Shown here: in pieces, positions 51,364 through 61,303 of the stretch | Numbering within the stretch: position 1 is the stretch's first letter | Layout: every line of letters begins with the position of its first letter | Source of the DNA: Clostridia bacterium | GTDB taxonomy: Bacteria; Bacillota; Clostridia; Lachnospirales; Anaerotignaceae | DNA length: 64,000 bases | Direction: 5' to 3' | Assembly (NCBI GenBank): GCA_910575055.1 | Contig: CAJTDC010000014.1 | Location: forward strand, 1 to 64,000 | Made by a program: the position numbers and the translations under genes | The notes under the pieces: model-generated | The model's database searches: none | What the model was told of the DNA's origin: nothing | What the model saw: the letters and a program-made list of their open reading frames with translations, nothing else

Positions 51364-51960
51364 TTACGTTAATGATATTGTTGCTCTCAATGTCCAGTTA
51401 CCAGTCACTTTTGTACCTAAATTTTGAACTCTCCTGTTTAATGCAACCGCATTTGCTCCTACACCATTTTGTATTGCAAATTCATTCCAGGCAAAATTAG
51501 CTTCTGTATCTGTAAATGTAGTTTGATATATAATGCTTCTTACATTTACCTGTGGGTATGTTGCTTCCACTTTTTTGTAAAATGCGTTGCTGTCTTGCAG
51601 TCCTGTTTGTGTTGCACTTTCTGCTGTGCTTATTCTTCCTACACCTATTACTGCATTTGCTGCACTAAATGGTGTTGCTCCTGCAATACCGCCGAATATT
51701 TTCCATAATTCTTCTACACCTCTGTCAAGCACGATATTTCCTAATACAACTTCACTTTCTTCAATTTTTATAATCTCATCTGGATTATCAATATCGTCTT
51801 TCCATTTCAAAAGTTCCCATTTGCAATACCATTTTCCATTTTCGCTAAATCCTGTTATTGTTGACAAAAATTTATATAGCTTTTCTAAAAAAGAACTATC
51901 CTCTTTTTTTATTTCAATTATCTTTTTTAATATTTTAAATGATAGTGTTTCTTTTCCCAC
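51364..51960 (-). CDS. Phage structural protein, tail-side
   Basis: This 198-residue protein is not assigned to a named family, but its C-terminal half (GVGRISTAESATQTGLQDSN, TFTDTEANFAWNEFAIQNG) recurs in clostridial siphophages as a small tail or neck-associated protein. The N-terminal half is helical. GTG start. It lies between the tape measure and holin genes and is preceded by a strong inverted repeat at 51987-52026. Confidence 0.6.
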   Translation of the reverse strand: MGKETLSFKILKKIIEIKKEDSSFLEKLYKFLSTITGFSENGKWYCKWELLKWKDDIDNPDEIIKIEESEVVLGNIVLDRGVEELWKIFGGIAGATPFSAANAVIGVGRISTAESATQTGLQDSNAFYKKVEATYPQVNVRSIIYQTTFTDTEANFAWNEFAIQNGVGANAVALNRRVQNLGTKVTGNWTLRATISLT

Positions 51961-51986
51961 TTTTTCACAACCTTTCCATATTTCTA

Positions 51987-52026
51987 TTTACATATTACTA
52001 TATATATTATATTATGTATATGTAAA
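51987..52026 (-). promoter_or_regulatory. TTTACATA inverted repeat upstream of the lysis/fibre unit
   Basis: TTTACATAT and ATATGTAAA lie as inverted arms around an AT-rich centre containing TATAAT-like hexamers on the minus strand. It precedes the 51364 gene and probably holds the promoter for the holin-baseplate-adhesin unit. Confidence 0.4.
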
Positions 52027-52030
52027 AACT

Positions 52031-55000
52031 TCAAGGAAACGCATTAAATTGATTATTTAATTCTCTTATCATACGTTTTGATAATTTTGCCTCGTCTATT
52101 TGACTAGCAGCATTATTTACATTTAAGAGATTTCCTTGTACAATAACACTATTTTGTCTTGTATTTGACGTATTAGTATTGTATGTTATAGGAGAGGCCT
52201 GGCTTGAACGAAGCAAGTTTTGATATATTTCAGGCTTAATACTAGTCGGAACAAGTTCTTGCAATGGTATATAGCTTGGTCTAGTAACAGGCATAATTTT
52301 ATTAATTTCCTCTGTTAGTGGTATGATAAATTTGTTGTGATATGCGTTATACACATATGCAGCATTTTTATCAGCCATTTCAGCCATAATCTGGCTTGCT
52401 TTTCCAAACCCTTCAAACATTCCATTTGTCATTGGTTCAATGAAGCCTTTTAAATATTCATCATATAATTCAGGGCTTTTTGCAGCAGCATAAGCCTTCA
52501 TATTGATGTTTGCTTCATTAAAATCATTTTCTATTCCTTCTATTTTCTTGCTTAACCCATCAATTTGTGCTTGACTAATTCTTTCTAGGTCATTTGTCAA
52601 TTTTTCGTTTACAGCGTCAATAGGGTCCTTTAAATTTCTTAAATATGCGTTGCTGAAATCCCCTATAAGGGCAGTATATGTTTCCATTTGAGATTGTATT
52701 TGCTGTAACGTTAATACAGAAAATTCGCCGTTTTTCGCCTTAATATCATCATATATTAACTGTATCTGATTAAGCACATTTTGTACCTGTTCGTCTATAA
52801 ATGCCTTATTTTTCTCAAGCATTTCATCTACTGCTTGCAGCTCTCTGTTTTTTAATTCTTCAACTTCGGCTTTTTGTTTTTTGAATAATTCTTCAAGCCT
52901 TTCTTCTTCGTCTTCAGCATTCCATTTTTCTTGTTTTTCGTCCCATTCTCTGTCTAGGTCTTCCAGTTTCTTTCTTGCTTCTCTTTCTGCAAGTCGTGCA
53001 TCACGTCCGCTTCTTTGATGGGCACTGTATATATCTTCTAATATTTCTCTGCGTCTTCTATAATAATCTTCTTCATCTGCTTCTCTTTCTCTATCTTTCT
53101 CTCTTTCTTTGAGTGCTGCCTTTCTTGCACTTTCTGATTTTTCAAGATATTCCATTTCAGCATCATATTTTTCGTTGATTTCTTTTTTAGACAATTCTGC
53201 ATCCTCTTCATATTGAGCATACATTTTGTCCCTGTATTCTTTTAATGCTGAAAACATTCCTTCTGTAGAATTTTTTGTTTTGTCTGTTAATTCTTGTAGA
53301 CTTTCTAATTTTTTTCTATCAGCTTCTAATTGCAATTCTAATGCTTCTTGTATAAAGTCCTTTAAAGCGTCATATAGCCTTTTTTCTATATCTTTTCTTT
53401 CTTCTGCTGAAAGTTCTGCACGTTGGGCAATCTCTTTGTAAAACTCTACAATATCCTGCTTTGTTTTCTGTCCCATAGAAACCAGATATTCAAATTCCTC
53501 AATTTCAATTTCTAATGCACTTTTTTCGTTTTTGCTTTTTCCAGAACCGCTTCCTTTTGAGCCACCGCCAGAACCGCCACTTCCGCCACCAGCATAAGAT
53601 GCACCAGCTGCTCGTCCTGCATTTAATCCTTGTACCTTAGCAGCTGCACTATTTAAAGAATTTAGCCTTTCTGTAGCCTTTGCAAGTTCATTTTGTTGCT
53701 TTGCTAAACCTACCATTTTTAAACCAATTTTAGTAGATTCTCCTGCTAAACCTACCATGTTTCCAGTCATAGCTGCCCTTGCTGCTGCTAATGCCTGTAA
53801 AGCAGCAATTTCTTGTTTAATTGCATTAATTCTTGCATTTGCTTGAGCAATTACATTTTCTGCAACTGCTTTTTCAGATTGTATTTGTGAATTTGCACTT
53901 TCTACACTTTTATTTTTAAGTTCTTCTAATACATCTTTTTGTATTCTATATCCTTCTGATGTTACTTCAATTTTATCTTTTAGTTCAGGATATGCTGCAA
54001 TCAATGCTTGCATTTGTTCTTCTGTCATAGCAAGTTCTTGATTTTCTCTTTCAATGGCGTTTGTTAATAATTCAATACCTTGTATTGAACTGTTTATTTG
54101 ATTGTATACTTGCACTAACCTTTTATCTTCTTCAGATAAGGCATTTATAGTATTTTCTTTTACTTGTACTAATTCTGCCTCTTTCTCAGTATATTTTTCC
54201 ATTTCTTTTTCCAGTTGAGCGATGTCATTTCTAAGTCTTTGTATACTTAGTTCTTCAGCATCTCTTATTGGTTTGTTTTCTTTCTGTTTTTGTAATAACT
54301 GATTGTATTTTTCTTCATATTCATTTCTTTTTTCAAATATTTGATTTTCCAATTCTACTTTTGCTCTTATACTTGCTTCTAATTCTTCTCTTTGCATTTG
54401 TAAACGTATTTCTTTTTCCATTGAGGAAATTTTATTTTCAATAGCAGCTGTATTTATGTTAATTTTATTTGTTTCTGCATCATATGCTACAGCTGACTCC
54501 CCTAAAACATCATTGATTTTCTTTTGGTAATATTCAATTTGTTCTTTCGATAACCTAGAATTTCCCTCTGCGTCAATGCTATTTTGTAATATTTGTATAT
54601 ATTCTTGTGCTACTGCAATATTTTCTCTTTGACTTTCTGCTTGTTGTTGTGCTGCCTCCATCGTTTCTTTGAATTGGTTTTCAGCTCTGTGCATATATTC
54701 TTCGTGTTCTTGCCATTGAGCAATCGCTTTTACTAATACTCCAATCAATGCAGTAATGCCTAGTGTTAGCCCTGCATTTACAGCAATTGTTTTTAGTGCT
54801 ACAGAATTGTAAGCAATTTGTGCAGCCGACATACCTTCTGTAGCAGCTTTATGTGTTAATACAGACTTTGCCATATTTTTAAAGTCGTTTGCCAATCCTT
54901 TTAGTAATGCACCTTTATCAGAAAAAGCACTATGTATGAGACTTCCTACTGTCGCAATAATTGGTAGTGTCATTTCTCCTTGGTTCATTAAATTTACAAG

Positions 55001-57247
55001 TTCTGCTGTGATTTCTACAATAATTTTAGCTAAATCCATTAAACCGCTTTCTCCTAATGAAACCGCTAATGATTGTAATGATGCTATTAGCTGATTGTAT
55101 TTTGCTGTTAATGTTTCCATATATTTTGCATTTTCCTGCATAGAATACCCGTCAGCATCTTGTAAGTTTGTAACAACTTTTTGTACTTCAGCAAAATTTT
55201 CCATCAATGCAGTATAATAATTTTTCCTATAAACACCAGCTGCTTGTGTTTGCTGTTGTCTTGTTTCTGCATCATTTGCTCTGTCACTTGCTTTTGTATA
55301 TGCTTCTACAGCATTTGTATAATCTTCTTCTGCATTTGTTAATATCGCAAGTTCTTCACTCATAAATCCAGCAGCAGTAAATGTGTCCATCATAGACTCT
55401 TTTGCAGCTTCTCCTGCTCTATTCCATTTTTCGGACATATTTTCCAATATTTCCATCATTGGAAGCAGTGTTCCTGTTGCTTTGTCCGCATAAACCTCTA
55501 TACCCATTTCTTCAAATGCTTTTAAAGCATTTGGTCTTTGTATATATGAAAATATTGATTTTAAAGCATTTCCAACTTCTTTACCAGCTGCACCACTAGA
55601 AACTTTCATAGCTGTTAAAAGTCCTATGGTATCTTCAAATGAAACATTAGAAACTTTAGCAACAGAAGACGCCTTTAACAGCCCGTCAACTAAATCTTGT
55701 GATGTAATTGCAAAACTATCCGCTGTTTTATTAATACGATCTACAACACCTTCAAAATCTCTACTCTCCATACCCCATTGTTGCATAACTGCAATAAGAG
55801 ATTGAGTAGCTTCTTTTGAGTTCAATTCCGCTGTATTTAATGCTAACATAGCAATTTTAGCATTTTCTATTGCTTCCTCAGCAGTATAACTTGATTGAGC
55901 AAATCTCAATACAGTATCTTGTACATCTTCAAATGTTCTGCCAAATTCTGCAGCAACATTAAATATACTTCCTGTATATTCCTTAACATTTAATGTTGCA
56001 TCACCAAATACTCTAGTAATTTCCATTACACCAAATTCTACATCTTTTATTGTTGACAGTGTTTCTCTTAGTCCCCTCTGTACAGCGTAAATTCCGCCAT
56101 ATATACCCGTTAATTGTTGTGCTACAGACAAAAAGTTGTTACTTGAAAAAGAGGAGCGTATACCGCTTGATAATCCAGCAGATTGCTGTAATGCAGAATT
56201 TTGTTGTTGCAATACTTTTAATTCTTCTTTTTCAGCTTGTGTAACAGCACCTTGTGTTTGTATTTTTTGTTTCATTTTTTGTAGTTGATTTTCTAGTTCT
56301 CTGCTATCAGCTGCTAAAACATTGCTTTTATAATTGAATTTATTTCTTGTTGCCTGTAATTCTTTCTGCTTACTTATCATACTATCTATAGATTGTAGTA
56401 TCTTTTTTGTTTCTGCTTGTTGTTGCTGTAACTGCTTGGCTGCCTTTTGCCTTTCGGCATCAATTTGTTGCTGAACTTTTACTTGTGATTTTAACTCAGA
56501 CGTTTGTTGTTTTAATGTTGCAAGTTGTTTCAATTCAGTTTCATCGACTTTGTTGTTTGTTGTAATTACTTCTCTTAATTGCTGTAGTTGATTTTGTATT
56601 TCGCTGCTTTTTGAAACTAATTGCTGGTTAGGTTGTTTTGTTGCTGTCTGTAATGCTTGAAATATTTTTTGTTTGTTTATCATTTTGTCAATAACAGAAA
56701 GTGTTGCTTGCATCTTTTTCTGCTGAGCATTTGCAGCCTCTTGTTGTGCTTTTTCTTGTGCTTGAATATCATTTATAATTTGTTGTGATGTTTCTTTCCA
56801 TACATATTTGTATTGATTAACACCATCTTTTAGCTTTCCGACAGATTCTTCTTGTAATTTGTATGTCTTTATTATTTCTTGTCCATCTTTTGTAACCGCT
56901 GTTGCTGTTGCTTGTAACAATGTTCCGTTACTAGGATTTGACTGATATACTATTTTAGTAATCTTTCCTAAAGTAGAAAGTGTTTCTTCTAATTCTTTTT
57001 TGCTTTTTCCTAATTGTTGAAATGATACTTCTAATTTTGATGTCGCTTGTTTAGTATTTGATGTGATTTCATCATATATTTCTTTAAAACTCTTTGAATT
57101 TTTTTTTGCCATACCCTCAACAACCATTGCAAGAGATGCACTTGTTTTTTGTACCATTTGCTCAATTTTTTGAAATTGTGCTTCAACTTCGCTAATATCG
57201 AAATCTAATTTTGTAATATGTTGTGTTTGACTTCCTTTACCTGCCAT
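52031..57247 (-). CDS. Tape measure protein
   Basis: This 1738-residue protein is the largest tail component and sets tail length. Long Gln-rich coiled coils fill residues 1-390. The TP901-type tape-measure domain spans about 400-600 (FGVMEITRVFGDATLNVKEY, SRDFEGVVDRINKTADSF, SSGAAGKEVGNALKSIFSYI). A hydrophobic segment follows (LTLGITALIGVLVKAIAQW, about 820-840), then Gly/Ser-rich and charged coiled coils. By the usual 1.5 angstrom per residue rule, this gives a long, siphophage-type tail. Its place directly after the G/GT chaperones is standard. Confidence 0.95.
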   Translation of the reverse strand: MAGKGSQTQHITKLDFDISEVEAQFQKIEQMVQKTSASLAMVVEGMAKKNSKSFKEIYDEITSNTKQATSKLEVSFQQLGKSKKELEETLSTLGKITKIVYQSNPSNGTLLQATATAVTKDGQEIIKTYKLQEESVGKLKDGVNQYKYVWKETSQQIINDIQAQEKAQQEAANAQQKKMQATLSVIDKMINKQKIFQALQTATKQPNQQLVSKSSEIQNQLQQLREVITTNNKVDETELKQLATLKQQTSELKSQVKVQQQIDAERQKAAKQLQQQQAETKKILQSIDSMISKQKELQATRNKFNYKSNVLAADSRELENQLQKMKQKIQTQGAVTQAEKEELKVLQQQNSALQQSAGLSSGIRSSFSSNNFLSVAQQLTGIYGGIYAVQRGLRETLSTIKDVEFGVMEITRVFGDATLNVKEYTGSIFNVAAEFGRTFEDVQDTVLRFAQSSYTAEEAIENAKIAMLALNTAELNSKEATQSLIAVMQQWGMESRDFEGVVDRINKTADSFAITSQDLVDGLLKASSVAKVSNVSFEDTIGLLTAMKVSSGAAGKEVGNALKSIFSYIQRPNALKAFEEMGIEVYADKATGTLLPMMEILENMSEKWNRAGEAAKESMMDTFTAAGFMSEELAILTNAEEDYTNAVEAYTKASDRANDAETRQQQTQAAGVYRKNYYTALMENFAEVQKVVTNLQDADGYSMQENAKYMETLTAKYNQLIASLQSLAVSLGESGLMDLAKIIVEITAELVNLMNQGEMTLPIIATVGSLIHSAFSDKGALLKGLANDFKNMAKSVLTHKAATEGMSAAQIAYNSVALKTIAVNAGLTLGITALIGVLVKAIAQWQEHEEYMHRAENQFKETMEAAQQQAESQRENIAVAQEYIQILQNSIDAEGNSRLSKEQIEYYQKKINDVLGESAVAYDAETNKININTAAIENKISSMEKEIRLQMQREELEASIRAKVELENQIFEKRNEYEEKYNQLLQKQKENKPIRDAEELSIQRLRNDIAQLEKEMEKYTEKEAELVQVKENTINALSEEDKRLVQVYNQINSSIQGIELLTNAIERENQELAMTEEQMQALIAAYPELKDKIEVTSEGYRIQKDVLEELKNKSVESANSQIQSEKAVAENVIAQANARINAIKQEIAALQALAAARAAMTGNMVGLAGESTKIGLKMVGLAKQQNELAKATERLNSLNSAAAKVQGLNAGRAAGASYAGGGSGGSGGGSKGSGSGKSKNEKSALEIEIEEFEYLVSMGQKTKQDIVEFYKEIAQRAELSAEERKDIEKRLYDALKDFIQEALELQLEADRKKLESLQELTDKTKNSTEGMFSALKEYRDKMYAQYEEDAELSKKEINEKYDAEMEYLEKSESARKAALKEREKDREREADEEDYYRRRREILEDIYSAHQRSGRDARLAEREARKKLEDLDREWDEKQEKWNAEDEEERLEELFKKQKAEVEELKNRELQAVDEMLEKNKAFIDEQVQNVLNQIQLIYDDIKAKNGEFSVLTLQQIQSQMETYTALIGDFSNAYLRNLKDPIDAVNEKLTNDLERISQAQIDGLSKKIEGIENDFNEANINMKAYAAAKSPELYDEYLKGFIEPMTNGMFEGFGKASQIMAEMADKNAAYVYNAYHNKFIIPLTEEINKIMPVTRPSYIPLQELVPTSIKPEIYQNLLRSSQASPITYNTNTSNTRQNSVIVQGNLLNVNNAASQIDEAKLSKRMIRELNNQFNAFP

Positions 57248-57282
57248 TCATACACCGCCTTTTTAAAAATAGGATACTACGA

Positions 57283-57690
57283 TTAAGTAGTATCCTTTAC
57301 ATCTGCTAATCCTGCAAAAAAATCAATAAATTGTTGCTTATCTGAAGCATCATAAATATTGCTGTCTGTTTTTACTGTTTTTCTTTTCGCAAGTAGTTTT
57401 TCTACTTTTCGGGAAGGATATTGAGGTTCTTCTTTCGTTGTTATTTTTGTTTCTTGTTGTTTTACTTCTTCCTCCTCCTCATCATCATATGGTACGCCTA
57501 ATTTTTCGCATATTCTCTTAGGTAAGTCATCTATTAATCTATTAAGCATAGGGAATGATAATTTGTTTATCTCGTCTATGCTCATACCATAATGACAGAT
57601 GAAACTTATATAAATATCACCAAAGTCTAATTCTTGTTTTCTGTCGCCGTTTTCAAGAGTGTGTTTATCCCCTCCTTCAACGGCTCTGGA
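57283..57690 (-). CDS. Tail assembly chaperone T extension (frameshift product)
   Basis: This frame is open from just before the slippery site, without a stop, to 57283. Read as the -1 continuation of the upstream G gene it encodes about 135 residues, including GDIYISFICHYGMSIDEINK and LSFPMLNRLIDDLPKRICEK, then an acidic/lysine-rich tail. The ATG at 57585 lacks a ribosome binding site, so an independent start is unlikely. Fused product GT would be about 294 residues. Gene order tube - G - T - tape measure is conserved in siphophages. Confidence 0.75.
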   Translation of the reverse strand, partial: SRAVEGGDKHTLENGDRKQELDFGDIYISFICHYGMSIDEINKLSFPMLNRLIDDLPKRICEKLGVPYDDEEEEEVKQQETKITTKEEPQYPSRKVEKLLAKRKTVKTDSNIYDASDKQQFIDFFAGLADVKDTT

Positions 57691-58166
57691 AAACCCGATA
57701 TTTCAAGAAAGTAAAAATATAGCTTTGCAATTTCGGCTTTGGATAATCTGTATTTGTTTTCTAAATCATGAAATACAATATTTTTCCCGTTTATTGTCAC
57801 TTTTTTTTCAAGCCACGCAACAATCTTACCTCCGATAAAAAATGAAGCATATTTTTTACTATGTGTTCGGCTTTCTTTTCTGTTTTCAATATAAGCCTTT
57901 ATTTTTTCGAATAGATTTTGTTTTTTATTTTCTTTTACAACAATTTCTGTTTCTATTTCTGGTTTTTTATAAAAAATAGTATGCCACCATAGTAATAATT
58001 CGCCATCACTTGGTACTTCTTTATAACCGCTACATAGAGGCAAATTATCATTTTCAAAATCTATCAGTTCATACAAATAGATAGGTTTTATTTTAAATAT
58101 TAAACCATTTACTTTATACTCATATTCACCAATAAATATTTTATTATGAAATTCCTTTTTTGCCAT
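57627..58166 (-). CDS. Tail assembly chaperone G
   Basis: This protein of about 179 residues (MAKKEFHNKIFIGEYEYKVN, start at 58166 rather than the upstream in-frame ATG) has the typical G-chaperone position, between tail tube and tape measure. A LPLCSGYKEVPSDGELLLWW segment and C-terminal YFYFLEISGFPEPLKEG are noted. A slippery GGGTTTT lies in the correct register 20 codons before its stop. G binds tape measure protein with GT during tail assembly; the family match is by position and frameshift more than by sequence. Confidence 0.75.
   Translation of the reverse strand: MAKKEFHNKIFIGEYEYKVNGLIFKIKPIYLYELIDFENDNLPLCSGYKEVPSDGELLLWWHTIFYKKPEIETEIVVKENKKQNLFEKIKAYIENRKESRTHSKKYASFFIGGKIVAWLEKKVTINGKNIVFHDLENKYRLSKAEIAKLYFYFLEISGFPEPLKEGINTLLKTATENKN
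57690..57696 (-). other. Programmed -1 frameshift site GGGTTTT
   Basis: On the minus strand, G-GGT-TTT fits X-XXY-YYZ exactly in the zero frame of the G gene. The -1 frame has a TGA about 12 bases upstream of it and is then open to 57283. Slippage here would make the GT fusion needed in most siphophage tails. Confidence 0.8.
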
Positions 58167-58189
58167 TTTATCACGTCCCATTAAGCATC

Positions 58190-59608
58190 TTATTCAGTAA
58201 GTACTTTTGATTGATTTTTCGTTTTTGTATCTAATACTGCTAATTCAGATGTTTCTTCATTTGATTGCTCAATTTTTATTGTAATAGGGCTTTTTCCACT
58301 TCTGGATTTTGCAATAGAGAATGTAATCGTCCAGCCACCTGTAGGGTCATTTGTTTGTGCAGGTGGTGTAATACTACCGCTTACAGAGCACTTGTCAATA
58401 ATTGTATTGACACGCTGATATGATGTTTCGTTCATATCCTTTGTTTCATTTATAATAATTGCTTGGAATGTAGACATTTTTGGTGACTCAGAGTATTCTA
58501 CTGTAGCTGTATTTGTTGCATAATAGCTATATGCTAAATATAATGTTTCGTCTTTGTCATCAGCTGAAAATTTAATTTCTCCTGTATCAGTATCTATAAA
58601 GAAATGTCCTTTCGTTACTGGTGTAGCAACACTGTCTACTGCTTCAAATAAATTACCATATTGGTCTATAACTTGTAATTGTTCTACATTATTTGGTACT
58701 GGATTTAATATAGCAGAATAAGATACAGTACCTTGTACATTAATTGTTTTAATAGTATTTTTAATTACGTTGTTTCCTGCATCTAGCCATTGAAAATAAA
58801 ATGCGATAGAGCGTTGAGGCATTTTTTCCCATTCTCCATTTACTTCTGCAGCAAAACCAATATAATCAATATATTGTCCTTTATATACATCTTGGCTTTC
58901 TTTTGTTAAATCAACTGTTTCAGCATTATCGAAATTTGGTATATGAGAAACTTTTACTTTTACTGCTGAGTCAGGAGCAGTAAATTGAATACCCATATAT
59001 GCCCTTTTAACACCATCAATGGTATGTACTACTTCTGTCAATGTTGGTATTTTAGTTAAATCTAAATATTCAGTATCTATAGTAGCTGTCTTTAAATTTA
59101 ATTTCACGCCTAATTGACCATATGCAGCAGCATAATCAAAATTTTCTACTTGAGTACCATCTTCTTTTATAGCTGGTCCTGCCTCTCTTATTGCAATTGT
59201 CTGAGAAGAAAGACTTGCTCTGTTTGCAATAAGAGTATTATTTTTTGCAGTATTTTCGCTTTTAGAAACGGTTAGTGTAGTATTATACCACAATTCTTCT
59301 TGTGCCTGTTCATTTTCTTTGTATGTTGCACCTGAAATTAATGCTTCTAATCTAGGGTCATAAGTAGATAACGCTATTGTTACAGTACCCGCTTGTGTCT
59401 GTACATATGTTTTTGCTGGATATGTTGAATTTCCGTCAGGTAAATCTACTGTATTTAAAGAAGTTTCTCTTGTAATAGAATTTACAATCCCAGACCTGGA
59501 ATTATATGCTTTGCTATAATCTAATTTATTTCCTGCACCATAAGGAACTAACAAAAAATGACCTGCTTGTGGAAAAACAAGCGTTTTAGATAATGTTTTT
59601 TGTGCCAT
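58190..59608 (-). CDS. Major tail tube protein with extra domain
   Basis: This 472-residue protein lies at the tail-tube position. The N-terminal part (LVPYGAGNKLDYSKAYNSRS, TYVQTQAGTVTIALSTYDPR) and the C-terminal part (STFQAIIINETKDMNETSYQ, GGWTITFSIAKSRSGKSPIT) form the tube-like beta halves, and about 200 residues between them look like an inserted domain with VYKGQYIDYIGFAAEVNGEW. The insertion makes it larger than the usual 150-250. A tail sheath is less likely because no contractile-tail genes are present. Confidence 0.75.
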   Translation of the reverse strand: MAQKTLSKTLVFPQAGHFLLVPYGAGNKLDYSKAYNSRSGIVNSITRETSLNTVDLPDGNSTYPAKTYVQTQAGTVTIALSTYDPRLEALISGATYKENEQAQEELWYNTTLTVSKSENTAKNNTLIANRASLSSQTIAIREAGPAIKEDGTQVENFDYAAAYGQLGVKLNLKTATIDTEYLDLTKIPTLTEVVHTIDGVKRAYMGIQFTAPDSAVKVKVSHIPNFDNAETVDLTKESQDVYKGQYIDYIGFAAEVNGEWEKMPQRSIAFYFQWLDAGNNVIKNTIKTINVQGTVSYSAILNPVPNNVEQLQVIDQYGNLFEAVDSVATPVTKGHFFIDTDTGEIKFSADDKDETLYLAYSYYATNTATVEYSESPKMSTFQAIIINETKDMNETSYQRVNTIIDKCSVSGSITPPAQTNDPTGGWTITFSIAKSRSGKSPITIKIEQSNEETSELAVLDTKTKNQSKVLTE

Positions 59609-59627
59609 TTTAAAAACCTACCTTTCA

Positions 59628-60056
59628 TTATTTACTTTCTATAATTTGCTTTTTGTTAAAAATAGTGCTATATAATACTATTTTCATTCCAGTAACATAA
59701 AAATTTTCTACACTAGGTGCCAATGCTCTTGGTGGGTCAAATAGCCTAATAGGGCGTTTCCTAATTGTTTTATTTAATATAAGTGCCTGTATTTGTTCTA
59801 AGCACATATCTGCTATATGATTTTCAGTTGTTGGAACACTCACATCTATTTGATAAACTAATCCTGCTTCAATTTCGCTTGCTGTTCTTACACCAGCAGC
59901 ATTATATATAAATATTTGTTTATTGTTTGCTTTTATTAAATCTGGAGTGGTCATACTTTTGTATATATTGTGACTTTTAAATCCTAAACTTTGTATAAAT
60001 GGGTCACTTTTAATTGTATAAGCAATGACTTGTTTATCATCTACAACACTCAACAT
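59628..60056 (-). CDS. Tail completion / terminator protein
   Basis: This protein of about 142 residues (MLSVVDDKQVIAYTIKSDPF, start at 60056 after AGGTGGTGG) lies between the gp10-like protein and the tail tube, the slot of tail-terminator proteins. Features include GVRTASEIEAGLVYQIDVSVP and ADMCLEQIQALILNKTIRKR. Assignment is by synteny and size rather than a strong motif. Confidence 0.6.
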   Translation of the reverse strand: MLSVVDDKQVIAYTIKSDPFIQSLGFKSHNIYKSMTTPDLIKANNKQIFIYNAAGVRTASEIEAGLVYQIDVSVPTTENHIADMCLEQIQALILNKTIRKRPIRLFDPPRALAPSVENFYVTGMKIVLYSTIFNKKQIIESK

Positions 60057-60068
60057 TTTTACCACCAC

Positions 60069-60635
60069 CTAGTTATATACAAAAAATTGATTGATATTTG
60101 AAAAAACTTTTTGCTGAAACAAATTAAGTTCATGTTCAAAATATCCAGTATTTTCTTTTAGCCATTGCTCAGCTTGTTGTATTGCCATTGTAGGCGTTCT
60201 TGCTTGAAATAACGGGCTTATTTCTTCTAAATTTTTTCCTTCCATACTACCACTAGAAATTTTTTCTTCTCCCAAAATATTAGTATATTTTCCTGCAGGT
60301 CTTCCGCTGATAGCAAGGCCCTTTCTTGCAGGGTTCCATAAATCGCTGCTCTTATATTCTTCTAAATATGGATTTGATGTATCCATTTTGCTTCCTGTAC
60401 CATAACTTTCTATAATTGCTTGTGCATATGCTGTTATTTTTGCACTGATGATATTTTTTCCTTCTGCAATACTTTCTTCTCTTTCTATATCGTTTTTTGC
60501 TTTATTCAATCGCATTTTTACATCTTTTTCAAATGCTTTCATAATTTCATTTGTTGTTTTCATCAGTTCAGATTTATATAACTCTACAAATCCTGCTGAA
60601 TTGAATTTTAATGTTGGTCTTTTCCCTTTTGCCAC
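60069..60635 (-). CDS. HK97 gp10-like head-tail protein
   Basis: This 188-residue protein has the helical N-terminus and basic centre of HK97 gp10-type neck proteins (GFVELYKSELMKTTNEIMKA; YAQAIIESYGTGSKMDTSNP; RKGLAISGRPAGKYTNI). It overlaps the upstream gene by one base and lies in the connector cluster. It probably helps join tail to head. Confidence 0.7.
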   Translation of the reverse strand: MAKGKRPTLKFNSAGFVELYKSELMKTTNEIMKAFEKDVKMRLNKAKNDIEREESIAEGKNIISAKITAYAQAIIESYGTGSKMDTSNPYLEEYKSSDLWNPARKGLAISGRPAGKYTNILGEEKISSGSMEGKNLEEISPLFQARTPTMAIQQAEQWLKENTGYFEHELNLFQQKVFSNINQFFVYN

Positions 60636-61288
60636 TATCTCAAATCCTCCGATAATTGCAGATATACTATTCCGCTGATTTTAACTTTTTTTTCATCTTC
60701 TATACACATTAACGAACTATCAATACTATCTACTTTACATTTTAAATCTCCAAATTTTCCATTAGAAAATCCCTTTCTTACAATTCTATCTCCTACAGAA
60801 ATACCATATTTAGCCGGTATTATCATAGTATATATTGTTTGTTCAAGCGTACCATCGTTTGTTTGTTTTAAATTTCTTACAGTAGTATTCCAAAAACAAA
60901 ATACATCTTTTTGATATGTCTTAAATGCTAAAGTAGTATTGTAGTCCTCTTCAATATGTATAGGATTTTGTAATGTTACTTTGTCATTTGTTTCGCAGCA
61001 ATATAAATAAGATAAATCATTGCTGGTATATTCATTTCCAATAGAAACTACCATATATTTTTTGTTTGGTATGCTTTGTCTATCAAAATACATACCACCC
61101 TTTATTGGCGATTTATCAGCAAAACTACTAACACAATATCCTTCAAAAAAATATTGTCTTTGTGCTAAATTATAAGCTGTTTTGGTAGAATGTTTTAAAC
61201 TTGCTTTTACTTTTTGTTTATTTTCAAAAAATAAATATTCTCCTAATTCTTCTGTGACTGTTTTAAATGTATCTCCAAATATTTGCAT
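60635..61288 (-). CDS. Head closure/stopper-like protein
   Basis: This 217-residue beta-rich protein lies at the head-closure position between adaptor and gp10-like genes. Segments such as SPIKGGMYFDRQSIPNKKYM, PAKYGISVGDRIVRKG and a C-terminal DEKKVKISGIVYLQLS are compatible with a stopper fold. It is longer than the classic 110 residues of such proteins. The call is mainly by synteny. Confidence 0.55.
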   Translation of the reverse strand: MQIFGDTFKTVTEELGEYLFFENKQKVKASLKHSTKTAYNLAQRQYFFEGYCVSSFADKSPIKGGMYFDRQSIPNKKYMVVSIGNEYTSNDLSYLYCCETNDKVTLQNPIHIEEDYNTTLAFKTYQKDVFCFWNTTVRNLKQTNDGTLEQTIYTMIIPAKYGISVGDRIVRKGFSNGKFGDLKCKVDSIDSSLMCIEDEKKVKISGIVYLQLSEDLR

Positions 61289-61303
61289 ACCATACCACCA
61301 CTG

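Noticed and set aside
57283-57585. Independent gene starting at the ATG at 57585
   Set aside because: No ribosome binding site, and the frame is open upstream to a slippery site, so it is better read as the T part of a frameshift fusion.
58190-59608. Tail sheath protein (myophage)
   Set aside because: No baseplate wedge or contractile-tail genes; Dit, Tal and G/GT genes indicate a siphophage.
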